From Takakia lepidozioides (taxonomy: Eukaryota > Streptophyta > Takakiopsida > Takakiales > Takakiaceae): 64,000 nucleotides of DNA. The notes under the pieces are model-generated. The model was given only the letters and a program-made list of their open reading frames with translations, ran no database searches and had not been told where the DNA came from. Positions 45,501 through 55,989 of the stretch are shown one piece after another. Location: the NCBI GenBank assembly GCA_030704615.1, contig CM060734.1:37712042-37776041 (forward strand), read 5' to 3'. How positions within the stretch are numbered: the first letter of the stretch is position 1; each line of letters opens with the position of its first letter. Position numbers and translations under genes: made by a program.

Positions 45501-47781
45501 TCACATATCATGGCATCCATCAGTTCGAAGAACTATGTGCATTCTATATCATGTCAAGTGACTTGAGGAGCTCCTTCAAGGCTTTGACACAGTTTTTCAC
45601 TGCAACACAGCAGTATCGAATATAATATGGGAACAAGGGAAGTCTTTTGGAGTATCTCAGCTTATGTGTGGACACTCAGAACACCTACCTGGTAGGCAAG
45701 CTAGTGCGCACCGCCCTCATAATCATAGGTAGAGAATGTACTCATAAGATGTTTGCTGTAGCCTTGTGGCCATAGACCCCACACCGAGTTTGGGCGGAAC
45801 TAAAGGGAACAGACAGTTCCTTTGTGTAGACAATTAGCTCTAGAGAGCCCTTCACACATGCATCAACCTGATGTGTGTGACCTGCCCGGCAATTAGACCC
45901 CCAACAGGGCCATGGCTTTAGGCTCAGCCTCAAAAATTTCAAAGTTGGTGAACAGAGGTGCAGGGACAATGTTCTTGATATTCCTGAAAAGAGTGATTCT
46001 CTGGTGAGAATATCCCGGACAGTGTACCAGAAAATGAATATTGTCTTCAGGCGCCTGCACATCGGGCAATTACAATCTCCTTTCCTATCTGCATCTTTGT
46101 ATTGTTGAAAGGTAGGCTTTCCCACCCTGGGTTTAAATTTCAGTCTAGTGCTGAGGGTAGGTAGGCTCTTCAGATCATTCTTAAGGTCCTCACCCATGTC
46201 ACAGTCTGGAAACAAGTTCAGGGAAGGTTTATGCCCAACTTCATTTCCATTGGACAGTCTTTGGGCATCCAACGTGGCCTTAGACACTGCAAACTTCAGG
46301 TCAGCTTCATCTAGCAAGGTCAATTCTTCTGGGCTAATATTCAGTTACTTGCATATCTCTTCTACCCTTGTCAGCCAGGACTTAGCCTGTTCTACAGGAC
46401 TGTCTTGCTTCCAAGAAATAGAGTCGACTATCTTAAGGTATCCAGTATTAGTCATACGAGTATTAGCCATAGGTGGAGAGTCGCTGGGATAGATACCAGA
46501 GGACAGAAATGCATTTGGAAGCTGCAAAAGCTTGCCGAGCCAGTCTAGCACAATGGTTTCCAGTTCTGTTACAGCTGGGGATGCAATCCAACTGAAGCCA
46601 AGCACATTGAAGCCACCACTGAGAAACTCTCCTAGCAAACCTGCTGTGCTACCGTTGATCGGGAAATAGCCAAAAAAATTGGGGCTTTGCCAATGCGTGA
46701 CCCCGGGCAAGATCTTGCTCTGCAAATCTGCACACATCAAGCATTGAGATATTCTCAGGGTAACAAACTTCACAATGATGCCACAATCATGAAGTTGTGT
46801 GGGCAGGCTTAGAAGCTAAGACTTGGCATCCTTCCTGTGAGTAAACTTGGTTTTAATGGCAATGCTGAAAAATACACTTCAGACCTACGTGTGGCATACA
46901 TGAAGGGCGGGTATCGAGTCAACACAAGCGTTCCTACCAGCCACCACCCAGTCGACATTTGATTCCATATCATATTACAGATCAGAAACACCCTCCTTTT
47001 GGACGTGGGGACAAACATGAGTTATGACAGCTTGCCAGGAGTGGGAAGAGAGGATTAGTGACAGCAGGAAATTACCAGAGAAGACATCGTCCACAGTTTC
47101 TGGCTCTGCTGGAGCACAGCCAGGTAAAAGTGACCGCAGATATCCAGGCTGGAGATACACACAAATCAGATAAAGCGACAATCATTAAATCAGTGAACCT
47201 GGTAGCAGCTAAGTTAAACAGACTCTCGAGAACAACTCTCCGGTCTCGGAAATGTTGTAGAAAGTCGAAAAGAGGGCACAAAGATTGAAACTTAGACTGG
47301 ACTCCCCAAATAATTCTTCAGCAGTGCATTGCGCATCATGGGTAGACACTGAGATCGACAGTGCTGAGACTATCCTCAATTGTTTGGAGGAACTTGATGG
47401 CCATGCTTCCAGTAGAGAGTAGGGCGGGTAAGTAATGCAAATAGTTGTCCTCTTCACCAGCTAATTCCTGTGGTTATCTGCATTGTAATCAGCCTTTCCT
47501 GACCAGTAGCCAGAGGTGGTAAGTTAGTTGAACCCAGAGTCATGTGCATATAAGAGTACTATGAGAGCGCCTTAGTGTTGGTGTACCTTCACTTGGCTGC
47601 GCACTGGGAAATTCTCAATGTCACGGTGATAATCAGCAATGAAGTCAACCATTCTGTGTGCATGCTTCCTAAACTCTTCCACATCGAACGGTTTGGTGAG
47701 CCGTGACCCTGCTCCTGATCCTTCGCTTCCCCTGTCACACGTCAAACTATCAGTAAGCAACCGTCCTCTCCTTTGTGTCAA
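42526..47781 (-). CDS. Aromatic-L-amino-acid decarboxylase (tyrosine/tryptophan decarboxylase family), central exons missing
   Basis: Minus-strand exons: 47587-47781, 47076-47148, 46497-46727, 44660-44824, 44333-44389, 43885-43949, 43551-43674, 43031-43168, 42526-42648. All have GT-AG borders with matching phases except across the gap between exons 3 and 4. Motifs: [57 protein letters not shown] (PLP Asp); [15 protein letters not shown] (PLP-binding Lys); [76 protein letters not shown]; stop after LLDAN. The enzyme makes aromatic amines (tyramine or tryptamine type) using PLP. About 115-130 residues, normally containing GGGVIQGTxSE and the SDQxHSS His, are absent, and the intron there holds two LINE copies. 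The Tyr in NPEYLRN fits decarboxylases rather than aldehyde synthases, by established family knowledge. The start may lie further upstream. Confidence 0.85.
44177..44290 (+). repeat. 57-bp tandem duplication in a decarboxylase intron
   Basis: Two consecutive 57-bp units beginning gctagcactcaggaggcaaa differ at one visible position near the end (ggtg versus ggcg). Near-identity implies a recent origin. Confidence 0.92.
44934..45454 (-). mobile_element. 5'-truncated LINE copy with target-site duplication
   Basis: Related to the LINE at 62480-64000. It carries [36 protein letters not shown] and [18 protein letters not shown] on minus, with frame breaks, down to the LINE 3' end (TGAGTACAT on minus). 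It is flanked by a 15-bp direct repeat with two mismatches: tcaacttgcaataga at 44919-44933 and tcaacttgctttaga at 45455-45469. This is the expected signature of target-primed reverse transcription with 5' truncation. Confidence 0.88.
45736..46468 (-). mobile_element. 5'-truncated LINE copy with target-site duplication
   Basis: It carries [47 protein letters not shown] and the zinc-finger region CNCPMC on minus, and ends with GHKATANIL and the LINE 3' end. It is flanked by ataggtagaga (45725-45735) and ataggtggaga (46469-46479), an 11-bp target-site duplication with one mismatch. The His part of the CCHC finger is degraded, so this copy is inactive. The 5' border lies about 28 bp inside the intron from the exon 3 donor of the decarboxylase. 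Confidence 0.88.
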
Positions 47782-48472
47782 ATACTATCGACGTACGTAC
47801 TCACCACCAACTTTTCTTCCAGTCTGCTCTTACATTGTGTGCGAAAAACCGCAGGCGCGCCGCCTCCCCAACGATCAGTTAGTCCTCTCACGGATACTGT
47901 GGCTTACTAGCACAAAGCTGTTTGGCTGAGGTCTAATACCTCACAACCTGCGGAGGCTTTCCATTATATAGCCGCCGCTATAACTCCATCCTCAAGAAAA
48001 AAGAAAAGAAAAAGAAAAACAAAACTCCATCCTCTACTATTTCGTAATCACTGCCGTACGCATCATGCTGATGTGGCAGGTTTTGATTGCGTACGAGGAG
48101 GCCTGCTATTGCCTGTAGCATGTGTCCTTCTTTTCATCTCGTATTTTGTGTCCTTCGTGTGTCCTTTACGATGTGACAGGGCTGAAAGACTACTCAGCAG
48201 GTCACTTTATGACCTGCTCCATCCTTAGCGACAGTGACATTACGTCCTGTAGCGCACTGGAGCGCGACCGCTACGGGCAGTAGCAGGTCGCTGTGACTGG
48301 CTCGACGCTCCCGCGTGCGCTACCTGGTACTTTTTGGCGCGGGTCCACCGGGACTGGCGTCGTCGTCGGGCCTGCTGTCAAATCCCTACCCCCTGTCCTA
48401 TCCCCACCCCTTGTCCTGCTGGCCTCCCTGCCCGTGGGCTGATGGAAAGATTAAAAGCTGGGTATCAATATA
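47782..48472. other. Intergenic, upstream of the decarboxylase
   Basis: No gene is visible. The part at about 48360-48420 (ctgtcaaatccctaccccctgtcc) resembles about 60520-60560 and probably belongs to a dispersed repeat. The decarboxylase promoter should lie at the left of this block, but I cannot define it. Confidence 0.4.
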
Positions 48473-48655
48473 TGAAGCCAGGTAGTTGGTTTGTTTTGGT
48501 TGTTTTGTAGCGTTGAGATCTCCCAAACCACGGGGCACGGGTGGACAGCCCTCGATGAGGAGGGGTGCACCGACTTGGTCTCATGATTTTTGACCTGCAG
48601 TGTGGGAAATGTGGAATTTCAAGTACTTTTGGTCTTTGGAAATTCGTGAAAAATA
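48473..48655. repeat. Dispersed direct repeat, copy 1
   Basis: Starts tatgaagccaggtagttgg, includes tagcgttgagatctcccaaa, and ends attcgtgaaaaatagc. It matches 49031-49231 with small indels. Confidence 0.85.
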
Positions 48656-49030
48656 GCTTTCATTGGATGCATTACTACTCAATAATAGATTGGTTTTTTC
48701 AATATATGATGATTGTATATACAAAAGTATTATATAAGCTTCTAACCCTTTCAACAAATTCCAATCTCTAACATTCCACAGTACCCCTCTATCCAAATGG
48801 AGGCAAAAGAAGGAAGAACCAGCCCAAATAGATAAGATTTCAGCCTCAAGATCAGATTGATTCTGAATGCTACAATTGAGAGCATGTTTTCGCAGTTGTT
48901 GCCACTCTGCCATGCCACTAGAGATGGTGTCCTTCCATGCCAGAGATCCAACTTCATTTTAGTACATCGATTTCAATTCTTCACACATAGGAGACGCACT
49001 TGGATATATAGGGGATTGCACTTGAATATA

Positions 49031-49231
49031 TGAAGCAAGGTAGTTCGTTTGTTTTTTTGTTTTGTAGCGTTGAGATCTCCCAAACCGCGGGCCAGCCCTA
49101 GTGCTGGGTACCGTTAGAAAGCCCTGGATGAGGAGGGGTGCACTGACTTGGTCTCATAATTTTTGGACTTGCAGTGTGGGATATATGGAATTTCAAGTAC
49201 TTTTGATCGTCGAAAATTCGTGAAAAATAGC
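49031..49231. repeat. Dispersed direct repeat, copy 2
   Basis: Second copy of the 48473-48655 repeat in the same orientation, about 560 bp away, with a short extra segment around ctagtgctgggtaccg. The pair could be the two ends of one element or a local duplication. The sequence between them (48656-49030) is AT-rich without coding signal. Confidence 0.85.
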
Positions 49232-50317
49232 AAAGTGGGCTTTCCGGGGACAATGATTGGGACTTTTAATCATTCTCTACTCAGTGTCCGCTTTTCCGTC
49301 TGTTCTTTCCGCTTTTGTTGCAAAGAAGAAGTCTGGGAGTGCATTCCACGCATTCCACCCTCGCCAAGCGCACCAATCTGCTCTGGGGGAGCAGATAAGA
49401 ACAAAGAGAAATATTTCACAAAGTGCTTTATGTGCGGTGAATGATACTTTTTCTTTTTCTTTTTCTTTTAAGGGACTAATCGCCCTTTAGTATGACCCGC
49501 ACAACAACGCAAGTTGTTTAATCACCAAACCTCAAATATATATTTATGCTTATCCTCCAAGTAACGGTAAATAAAAAATTAGAAGGTTATTCATCCTCCG
49601 GGTAAGCATGAATTATTTATAGGTCCACTTATTTATACTACGGGTAGGGGTAAATAAAAATTTGATGATATATTTAATCTCCAGAATAAGGCCAATATAT
49701 TGAGGATAAATATCTTATAGTAAGGATAAATGACTTTTCTCCACTCACCATAATTATGTAAGAAACCTCCAACCCCGTTCTTCAAGGCAAATAAATAAAT
49801 GACTTATCCTTTATATACCCGATGGATAAATCAATAGATTTTTGTGTTCCCATTCTTCCTTTGGTGGTCATTTTGGGTGTAATAGAAGGGTTGATTTACA
49901 GGATTTGAAGAGAAAGAAGAGACGTGGAGGACTCCATATTTTTCTTTTTTCTTTTATCCTTCACTAATATTCCTCCTCCTAACCCTTGCTTGTATATGCG
50001 AGAGGAGGGGAGTAGGAAGTAGGAATAGGAGTCCGAAAACGGAGCGGAGGAATTATGGATACGCTTCTAGGACTTCGAATTTATTTTGGAGATGAAAAAT
50101 TCATAATGCACTGTAGTTTGTTTAGTCACCCAACGTACCGCATCTTTGGAGGTGTAAACCAATGTTATGTGGGTAAATAGATTTTTCGCAATGTCGAAAA
50201 GGGCTGCCTTGTTTGTAGAACATGTATACACAGTTCTTCAATCACGATAAGCAGGTGATGTCTCATTATGTAAGGTAGTTTTTGTTTTCATCAAGTTGGT
50301 TTACGAGCCTCTAAAAC
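49232..50317. other. AT-rich intergenic DNA
   Basis: No gene or RNA is recognisable. There are repeated short motifs such as ggtaaataaaaaatt and gataaatgac, and a TTTCT run at about 49446-49470. Confidence 0.4.
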
Positions 50318-50341
50318 TGTGTGCGGCAACGCACACCACTT
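50318..50341. repeat. Isolated copy of the satellite palindrome core
   Basis: aaactgtgtgcggcaacgca closely matches the satellite core CAAACAGTGTGCGCCAACGC, 33 kb away from the array, with no surrounding satellite monomer visible. Confidence 0.5.
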
Positions 50342-50449
50342 CTGCACCCACCCCCACCCCCAACATTGACCAAAAATGTTAAAAAATATAAAATATATAT
50401 ATATAATTGGGTCAGTTTTTGGTTCGCGGGGCTGACAAACATGGACTAG

Positions 50450-51070
50450 TCTCAGTATGAGAGCTCATTTTCTTTTTTCACGTCCTCTTCAGAAGCACTG
50501 CGTAAATGAGCTTCATGATGACCATCTGTTTTTTTTTTCACCTCTTCATCAATAACAGGCACCTGAACAAGTTTCACAATGGCAGCTCATTTGTTTTCCA
50601 CCTCCTCTTCACAAACAAACCCTAAATAAGCATTCATGATGACCATCTGTTTTTTTTTTTCCACCTCTTCTTCAATAACATAACCCTGAACAAGTTTGAT
50701 AATGAGAGCTCAATTTTTTGCACCTCTTCTTCACAAACAAACCCTAAATAAGCATTCATGATGACCATCAGATTTTTTTTTCGCCTCTTCTTCAATAACA
50801 TAAACCTGAACAAGTTTCACAATGATAGCTCAATTTGTTTTTCACCTCTTCTTCACAAACAAACCCTAAATAAGCATTCACAATGACCATGTGTTTTTTT
50901 TTCACCTCATCTTCAATAACAAAAACCTGAACAAGTTCCACAATAAACCGCTCATTTTGTTTCACATCTTCTTCACAAACAAACCCTAAATAAGCTTGAA
51001 GATGATCATCTATTTAATTTTCACCTCATCTACATTAACAAAAACTTGTGCCTGTTTCACAATGAGAGGT
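50450..51070. repeat. Tandem repeat, ~122-bp unit made of two ~61-bp halves
   Basis: Five units recur at about 121-124 bp spacing. They are marked by gatgaccatctgttttttt near 50517, 50637, 50761, 50881 and 51002. Each unit holds two related halves: ttcacctcttcttcacaaac with aaccctaaataagcattcat, and cacctcttcttcaataacaa with cctgaacaagtttcac. Degenerate copies continue to about 51330. Confidence 0.88.
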
Positions 51071-51370
51071 CATTTTTTAGGGCTTCTTCTTGACCATCCG
51101 CATTATTTTTAACCTCTCCTTCTATATTTCATCCATCCATCATCCATCCACCATGGATGGAATATTGGAAACGTCAATTAGCTTCACAATGAGCATCCAA
51201 ACTTTTCTTGCCTCTTGTTCATGCAAGAAACCCTAAATAAGATTCATGATTACTCACCAAGCCTTTTTTTCACCTCTTCTTCAATAACAAAACCTCAATA
51301 AGCTTCACTTTCACCTCTTCCATTTTTCTATACATCTTTTTTTAAGCGCTATAACAGCTTCCATGATAAT

Positions 51371-51726
51371 AGGACCCTTTCTAAACAAAGGACTCGGGTA
51401 TGGGCCCTGCTTCTCCCTCCACTAAACCCCTAGGCTCACGCTTAGAGGGCAAAACGTGAGCCGAGCTCCTGGGTTCACGCCGTAGCTTCGATTCGCCCCC
51501 CCCTAGTCTAGGAATCGGTGATCAAGATGCAGAGTACTTGCTTCATCACGCCAATTCCCCCAACAGACTTCACACAACTCCAATTTTTGTGTGGCCTCTT
51601 CATAATGAGGCCGGCTCAGAGGAGACAAGGACCTACCACACTTAAACCCTCTCTATTACCTTATTCCTCTATTACATTCTTGTCCGATATATTTCCAATA
51701 AACGATAGAATGTTCCCAAGGATATT
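51371..51726. other. Intergenic, no feature recognised
   Basis: A C-rich stretch at 51400-51510 and otherwise nothing I can identify. A 70-codon plus-strand frame here lacks any recognisable motif. Confidence 0.4.
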
Positions 51727-51795
51727 GTAGTGTGGTGGTAAGAGGATATATGTGCTCTCTTAGAGGTTGTGGGTACCATATCCCAGGTGGTTGAC
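51727..51795 (+). mobile_element. SINE-like tRNA-derived head (A and B box-like)
   Basis: tagtgtggtggtaagagg resembles a tRNA A box, and ttgtgggtaccatatccc, about 30 bp further on, resembles a B box. The spacing is tRNA-like, but the sequence does not fold into a normal tRNA with a sensible anticodon stem. I call it a possible SINE head only. Confidence 0.35.
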
Positions 51796-52003
51796 TTCGA
51801 TTGGGACTATCTCCATGTAGGTAGTTTATGATTGTTTGCCTGGAGTAGTTTAGCCTATTTTTACAACTACCTTCATGGAGGAAATCCTATAATTACTTGC
51901 ATGGAGGTAGTTGTAAATTTCCTAGGCTGAAAAAAATTTCGAAGTCCTTGCCCGCTCCTACGTTAATGAGGGGTGAGCCCACCACCCGACTAGCGTCCTT
52001 ACA

Positions 52004-52423
52004 TTACGACCGCCACACAAAACTGAGAGGCGACTTTACACCTTCATAAAGCACTTTGAGTTTTTTCTCTTTGTATTTATCGTGTTGTTTAAAAGCAAAA
52101 TTCATCGCTTGGCCATGGTAGTGCATTACACGCCGACATAATGCAGTGGACAACGAGGGCGGTGCATTACAGCGGTGTCTCGTGCCAACTACACTGTTCA
52201 TGGCCCCAAGAGTCACGTCCTTCGAAGGTGGCAGTTGTGCCCACATTCCTTCTCCCCTCCTCCATGCCACGCCGACGCAATAGGCAGAGAGATTGGGGCC
52301 CTGCCCTGCTACTAACCCCTCGGCACAGGTACGGTGACATGCTTCTTGGAGAATGGTTATGTCTACGTCTGCTACAGGAGTATATGCTATTAGGACGTCA
52401 ACGACAATTACCATTTGGTGCAC
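52004..52423 (-). pseudogene. Coding-like fragment, unknown
   Basis: A minus-strand open frame of 139 codons. It includes APPSLSTALCRRVMHYHGQA followed by a lysine-rich segment (KQHDKYKEKKLKVL). I do not recognise it. It may be the end of the unknown coding region that lies upstream on the same strand. Confidence 0.25.
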
Positions 52424-52862
52424 AATTTACAGAGTTCCATGGCGTTTTTCTGAGCCATGCTGGGGTGAGAGTCTAGATTGTCCTTCTGCATGTAAGATGC
52501 CCAATTTGCATGTTGCATTATGGAAATCCGAATGGATCGGCATGAGTCTCTCACTTGTCCACCCCCTGGGGTTAAGCAACAGATCTGCGTCATCTAGTCT
52601 AAGATTGATGTGGGGGCCTACAGTTGTGCGGAAAAACCACACATCTGAGGAGTTTTTGACTTGTGCACCACATGCTATCCTGAAGACAGCCAACGTAACG
52701 ATACATGTCAAAGAAGAGAGATTTTAACAATGAGGGTGCATGAGGTAATGATAGTGCGGAATGCAAAACAGTACCATTGCAAAGAAGGGAAAAGAGCACA
52801 ATTTGTTGACTCACAAACCTTCCTTGAGCCTTTCATGGACCCTGCAATCACATACAGAACGT

Positions 52863-53719
52863 TCATGTCAGCAAGATGATGCCGAAGGGGCTGGGGCATT
52901 GGGAGAGGAAATTCCAAATTGACAAGTGCAGAAAGAGGGCATTCAGTACTGACGGGGACGAGTGACGAAGGGATGGCTGGGAGACATTGTTCTTTTCAGG
53001 TGTGACTGATTTCCCATCTTTGACGCGATTCTCATTTGTATCTTCGATGCTATGAGGTGGGAGGAAGCAAGAAGTCGCCAACATGCATGTCATCGTTGAA
53101 GCGTTTGGTGCGCCATGAACTATTGTCCCCAACAACACTTCTTGATGCTCCCTTACTACCCAATTCACTTCCTTAGGCAGTACTCAAATGTGGCCAAGGG
53201 AGAGCCTTGGGGGACGGACCAAGGAGGGCGTTCCTTGCAGCAAAACCAAATTGAGGGTTGACATAATGCACAGGGGGTTTTGAGGACCTCACTCCTGTTG
53301 CTACATGCATAGCAGAACGTGTGTCAGAATGAGGGGGTCTCACGCCCAAGGGGGCGGGGCTTTCAACTAATGCCTGGCTTGAATGCAGAACCATTTCCAT
53401 TTGCGTAAATGCACCTGGTTTAATGGCCTGCCCAGTAGAGCAAGGTCTGTGGCGCATGACTCCTGAATATGAAGAGGACTGTCATCTCCATGGTCGGGCT
53501 CCTCCCCATGAGTCCCAATGTGTTGCACAACAACCTTCCCTTCCACTCCAAGTGTAGGCTCACCATCTTGCAACAGCTCTGTGGGTGACCCGAACATAGG
53601 TGAAGTTGGCGTGACTGGAAGGGACTGTTTATGAGCTCGCTGCAGGACATCCCAATGTACTTGATGAGAAGGCAAAGCAAGAGGGGGTGTTGTCGCATGA
53701 TCTTCATGAATATCATCAC
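52863..53719 (-). pseudogene. Low-complexity coding-like fragments, unknown
   Basis: Three overlapping minus-strand open pieces (52863-53168, 53173-53457, 53367-53675) are rich in Pro, Ser and His, without recognisable motifs. They may be the disordered tail of the unknown gene at 53799-55982 or chance frames. Confidence 0.2.
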
Positions 53720-53798
53720 CTGACAGTCGCTAATTATCTAGGTTGCGTCTGCTATCCCCCAACAGTTGCACCTGGAGAAATGCTTCTATGTAGGCGTC

Positions 53799-55982
53799 CT
53801 ACAATGCTGCATGGTCAATATCACCTACAATGTGAAAGAACCATAGCATGAGTTTAAGGGCACCACAAACAATGCAGACATATGGAAGGCAAGTGCATTC
53901 AGGGAAAAGCATGGAAACATTATCACCTTCTGTGAGCGAAATCCAGCCCATGTCAATGTCTTCACGATGCTTGAGGATATCCTGGAAGACTTGAATTGCT
54001 TTGTGTCTCTCAGAATGGCTGCTTGTATTAGTACACCACAATGTGTCAAAAACCTTTGGCTTCTACATGGCCAGATCCCCCAAAGCACGAAAACGAGTCA
54101 TTTCAATGAAGTCAGTCATCTCCTTCTTCATACCATCTCTATAACTCGCATCGGCATGTAATAAATCCTCCACGCTTCTACTCGTCTCATGCACGAGATT
54201 CTGTGGCAGGTATGCAAAGAGAAAGCGGCAACAATGCAGAAATTGGCTGCAACATGTCTGAGCATGGCATTGCCCTCTTCGGTTCCAACAAGTTGAACCA
54301 GCACGTCATGCAACAATGGGTTTGCAGGAGATGATGACCGCCTCAGTACTACTGGGATATGACATCCAGATAGTCCGCAACACCTGCACAAATACCGGGC
54401 AATTCACAGGTGGCCATGCCTTGCAGTACCTTGCAAACATACCCCGTAGGAGGCTGGATTCGTCCTGCGAGTGTTTCATGAAAGTAGGAAGGGAAGCAGG
54501 CACAGTACCAGCATAAACAATGTTGTAAACAGGGGACCAACCCCACTTACGCTCCTCCTGTTCACGATGGAAATTGGCATCCCACACAGCCAACTGGTCT
54601 TCGACGTACTTGTTTCTGATGACCTGCAACTCTGCTTGTCTTGCTATTTTTTCGTTTCGCAGGCTGAAACGACAGTCATGTACTTACGGTACTCTGTAAT
54701 GGCTGTGCACTCATTGTAGACAACTGCATAATCACAAGGAACGCCAGGCTTCTTTGCCCACAGCGCCATGGTCTTCAAGACAACATCTTTCTCCTCATGT
54801 GGTGCTTCATGCTGGTTCACATGCCAATTTGCACGTTCAGGTCAAGAACATTCATACAGTAAAACCTTTTCAGTGATGCACTTGGGTTGCAAAACCATCG
54901 TCATGAGCATGTCTCTTCAAAATGCACCTGCAAAATCAAAATGTGCATGAATAGATATGGTATTTTGTTCACCTGTCTATTGAGCCACCACCGGCCGTAG
55001 GCTGCGCCCAAGAGAAGTGCAGCAAAGTCCTCTGCATCAACAAGCTGCCTGAGGGAGTGTTGAAAGTGAGCATCTTCTATGCTTGGAAAGTCTTGAGGAA
55101 GCAATTGGTGCTGTAGCAGGGTGAAAAGTCCAGGGCATCTCACATGTGGCGGTTTTTGGGGCACTTCAATAGATCCACACAAACTTTTGGACTTGTTGGT
55201 AAAGTAAGAAATTGCCTCCTCCCTGGAGCGAGGAAGTGGAGGATCAGGATGAACTTTGACAGAGCTCCATTTGTTGCCTGCCGTAGAGAGCGATGCATGC
55301 AGCTTCCCTGCCCTCAAACACCCTTTCTTGGAATTGTCAAGAGGAAGAATACCTGAAATGAAGGCTTTGTCATGCCCTGGACGATGGGAGGAAGGGCCCT
55401 TAGTAGGGAGCTGAACCCTCATGCGTTTCGGCCCATCATCGAATACCTCCATGTCGGAGTCATCCAGTTCAACTGCTGTTGCTTCTGTATGAACGCTGCA
55501 GTCCCCCTCAGAATCTGTCAAGACCAGCCGAACTTGCGACCTGTTCTTCCTTGATGATTTTCTCGGATAATCACCCATTTCGTGGGACACTGGTTCACCA
55601 GAGGCTGCAGTCTTTTTCTTCTGTGTGGTTTTGCGAGGCGGCATCAAGTTGTGGCGCCTGAGCACATCCTCTATGATACCCCTCTGGCAGGGTTAAAAAC
55701 AAGATACATTTTAAGGGCACCCTCATCTCGCCCATGCTTCCTACAACCATCTATCCTGTGCAAGTTCAGTTTTTTTTTATCCCCAAAAAGCAGATGACAG
55801 TATATGCATCTGTATTGTCGTCTGTTAGACGCACCAGGTTCATGCACCCTCGCCTTGGAGTAGGCCTCGCATATGAGGTCCTCGTATTCATCAGTTTCAT
55901 ATGTCTTGCGGTATTCCCTTCGGTTCTCTATCATTTTGCTCTCCTTCATCGTGATTGATGCGTCTGCCAACACTTGCAGCAC
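53799..55982 (-). pseudogene. Unknown protein with Cys/His motif, frame-broken
   Basis: Coding character runs for over 2 kb on minus. 55683-55982 gives YETDEYEDLICEAYSKARVH and RRQYRCIYCHLLFGDKKKLN, then HRIDGC, a possible C2HC-type zinc site. 54940-55665 gives a basic nuclear-localisation-like stretch (MPPRKTTQKKKTAASGE), acidic patches and DAEDFAALLLGAAYGRWWL. 54640-54790 gives ALWAKKPGVPCDYAVVYNEC. 54330-54650 gives LRNEKIARQAELQV and VEDQLAVWDANFHREQEERK, a possible coiled coil. 54128-54330 gives LLHDVLVQLVGTEEGNAM. 53799-54150 gives MTDFIEMTRFRALGDL, a TAG, then ERHKAIQVFQDILKHREDID. Joining them needs shifts near 55690, 54900, 54665 and 54330. No known family is recognised. It may be a decayed transposon protein or a lineage-specific gene. 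Confidence 0.4.
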
Positions 55983-55989
55983 CGTGCAA

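Noticed and set aside
45470-45724. Candidate location of the missing decarboxylase exons
   Set aside because: All three minus frames were read; none contains the GGG, SDQ-H or threonine-rich motifs expected there.
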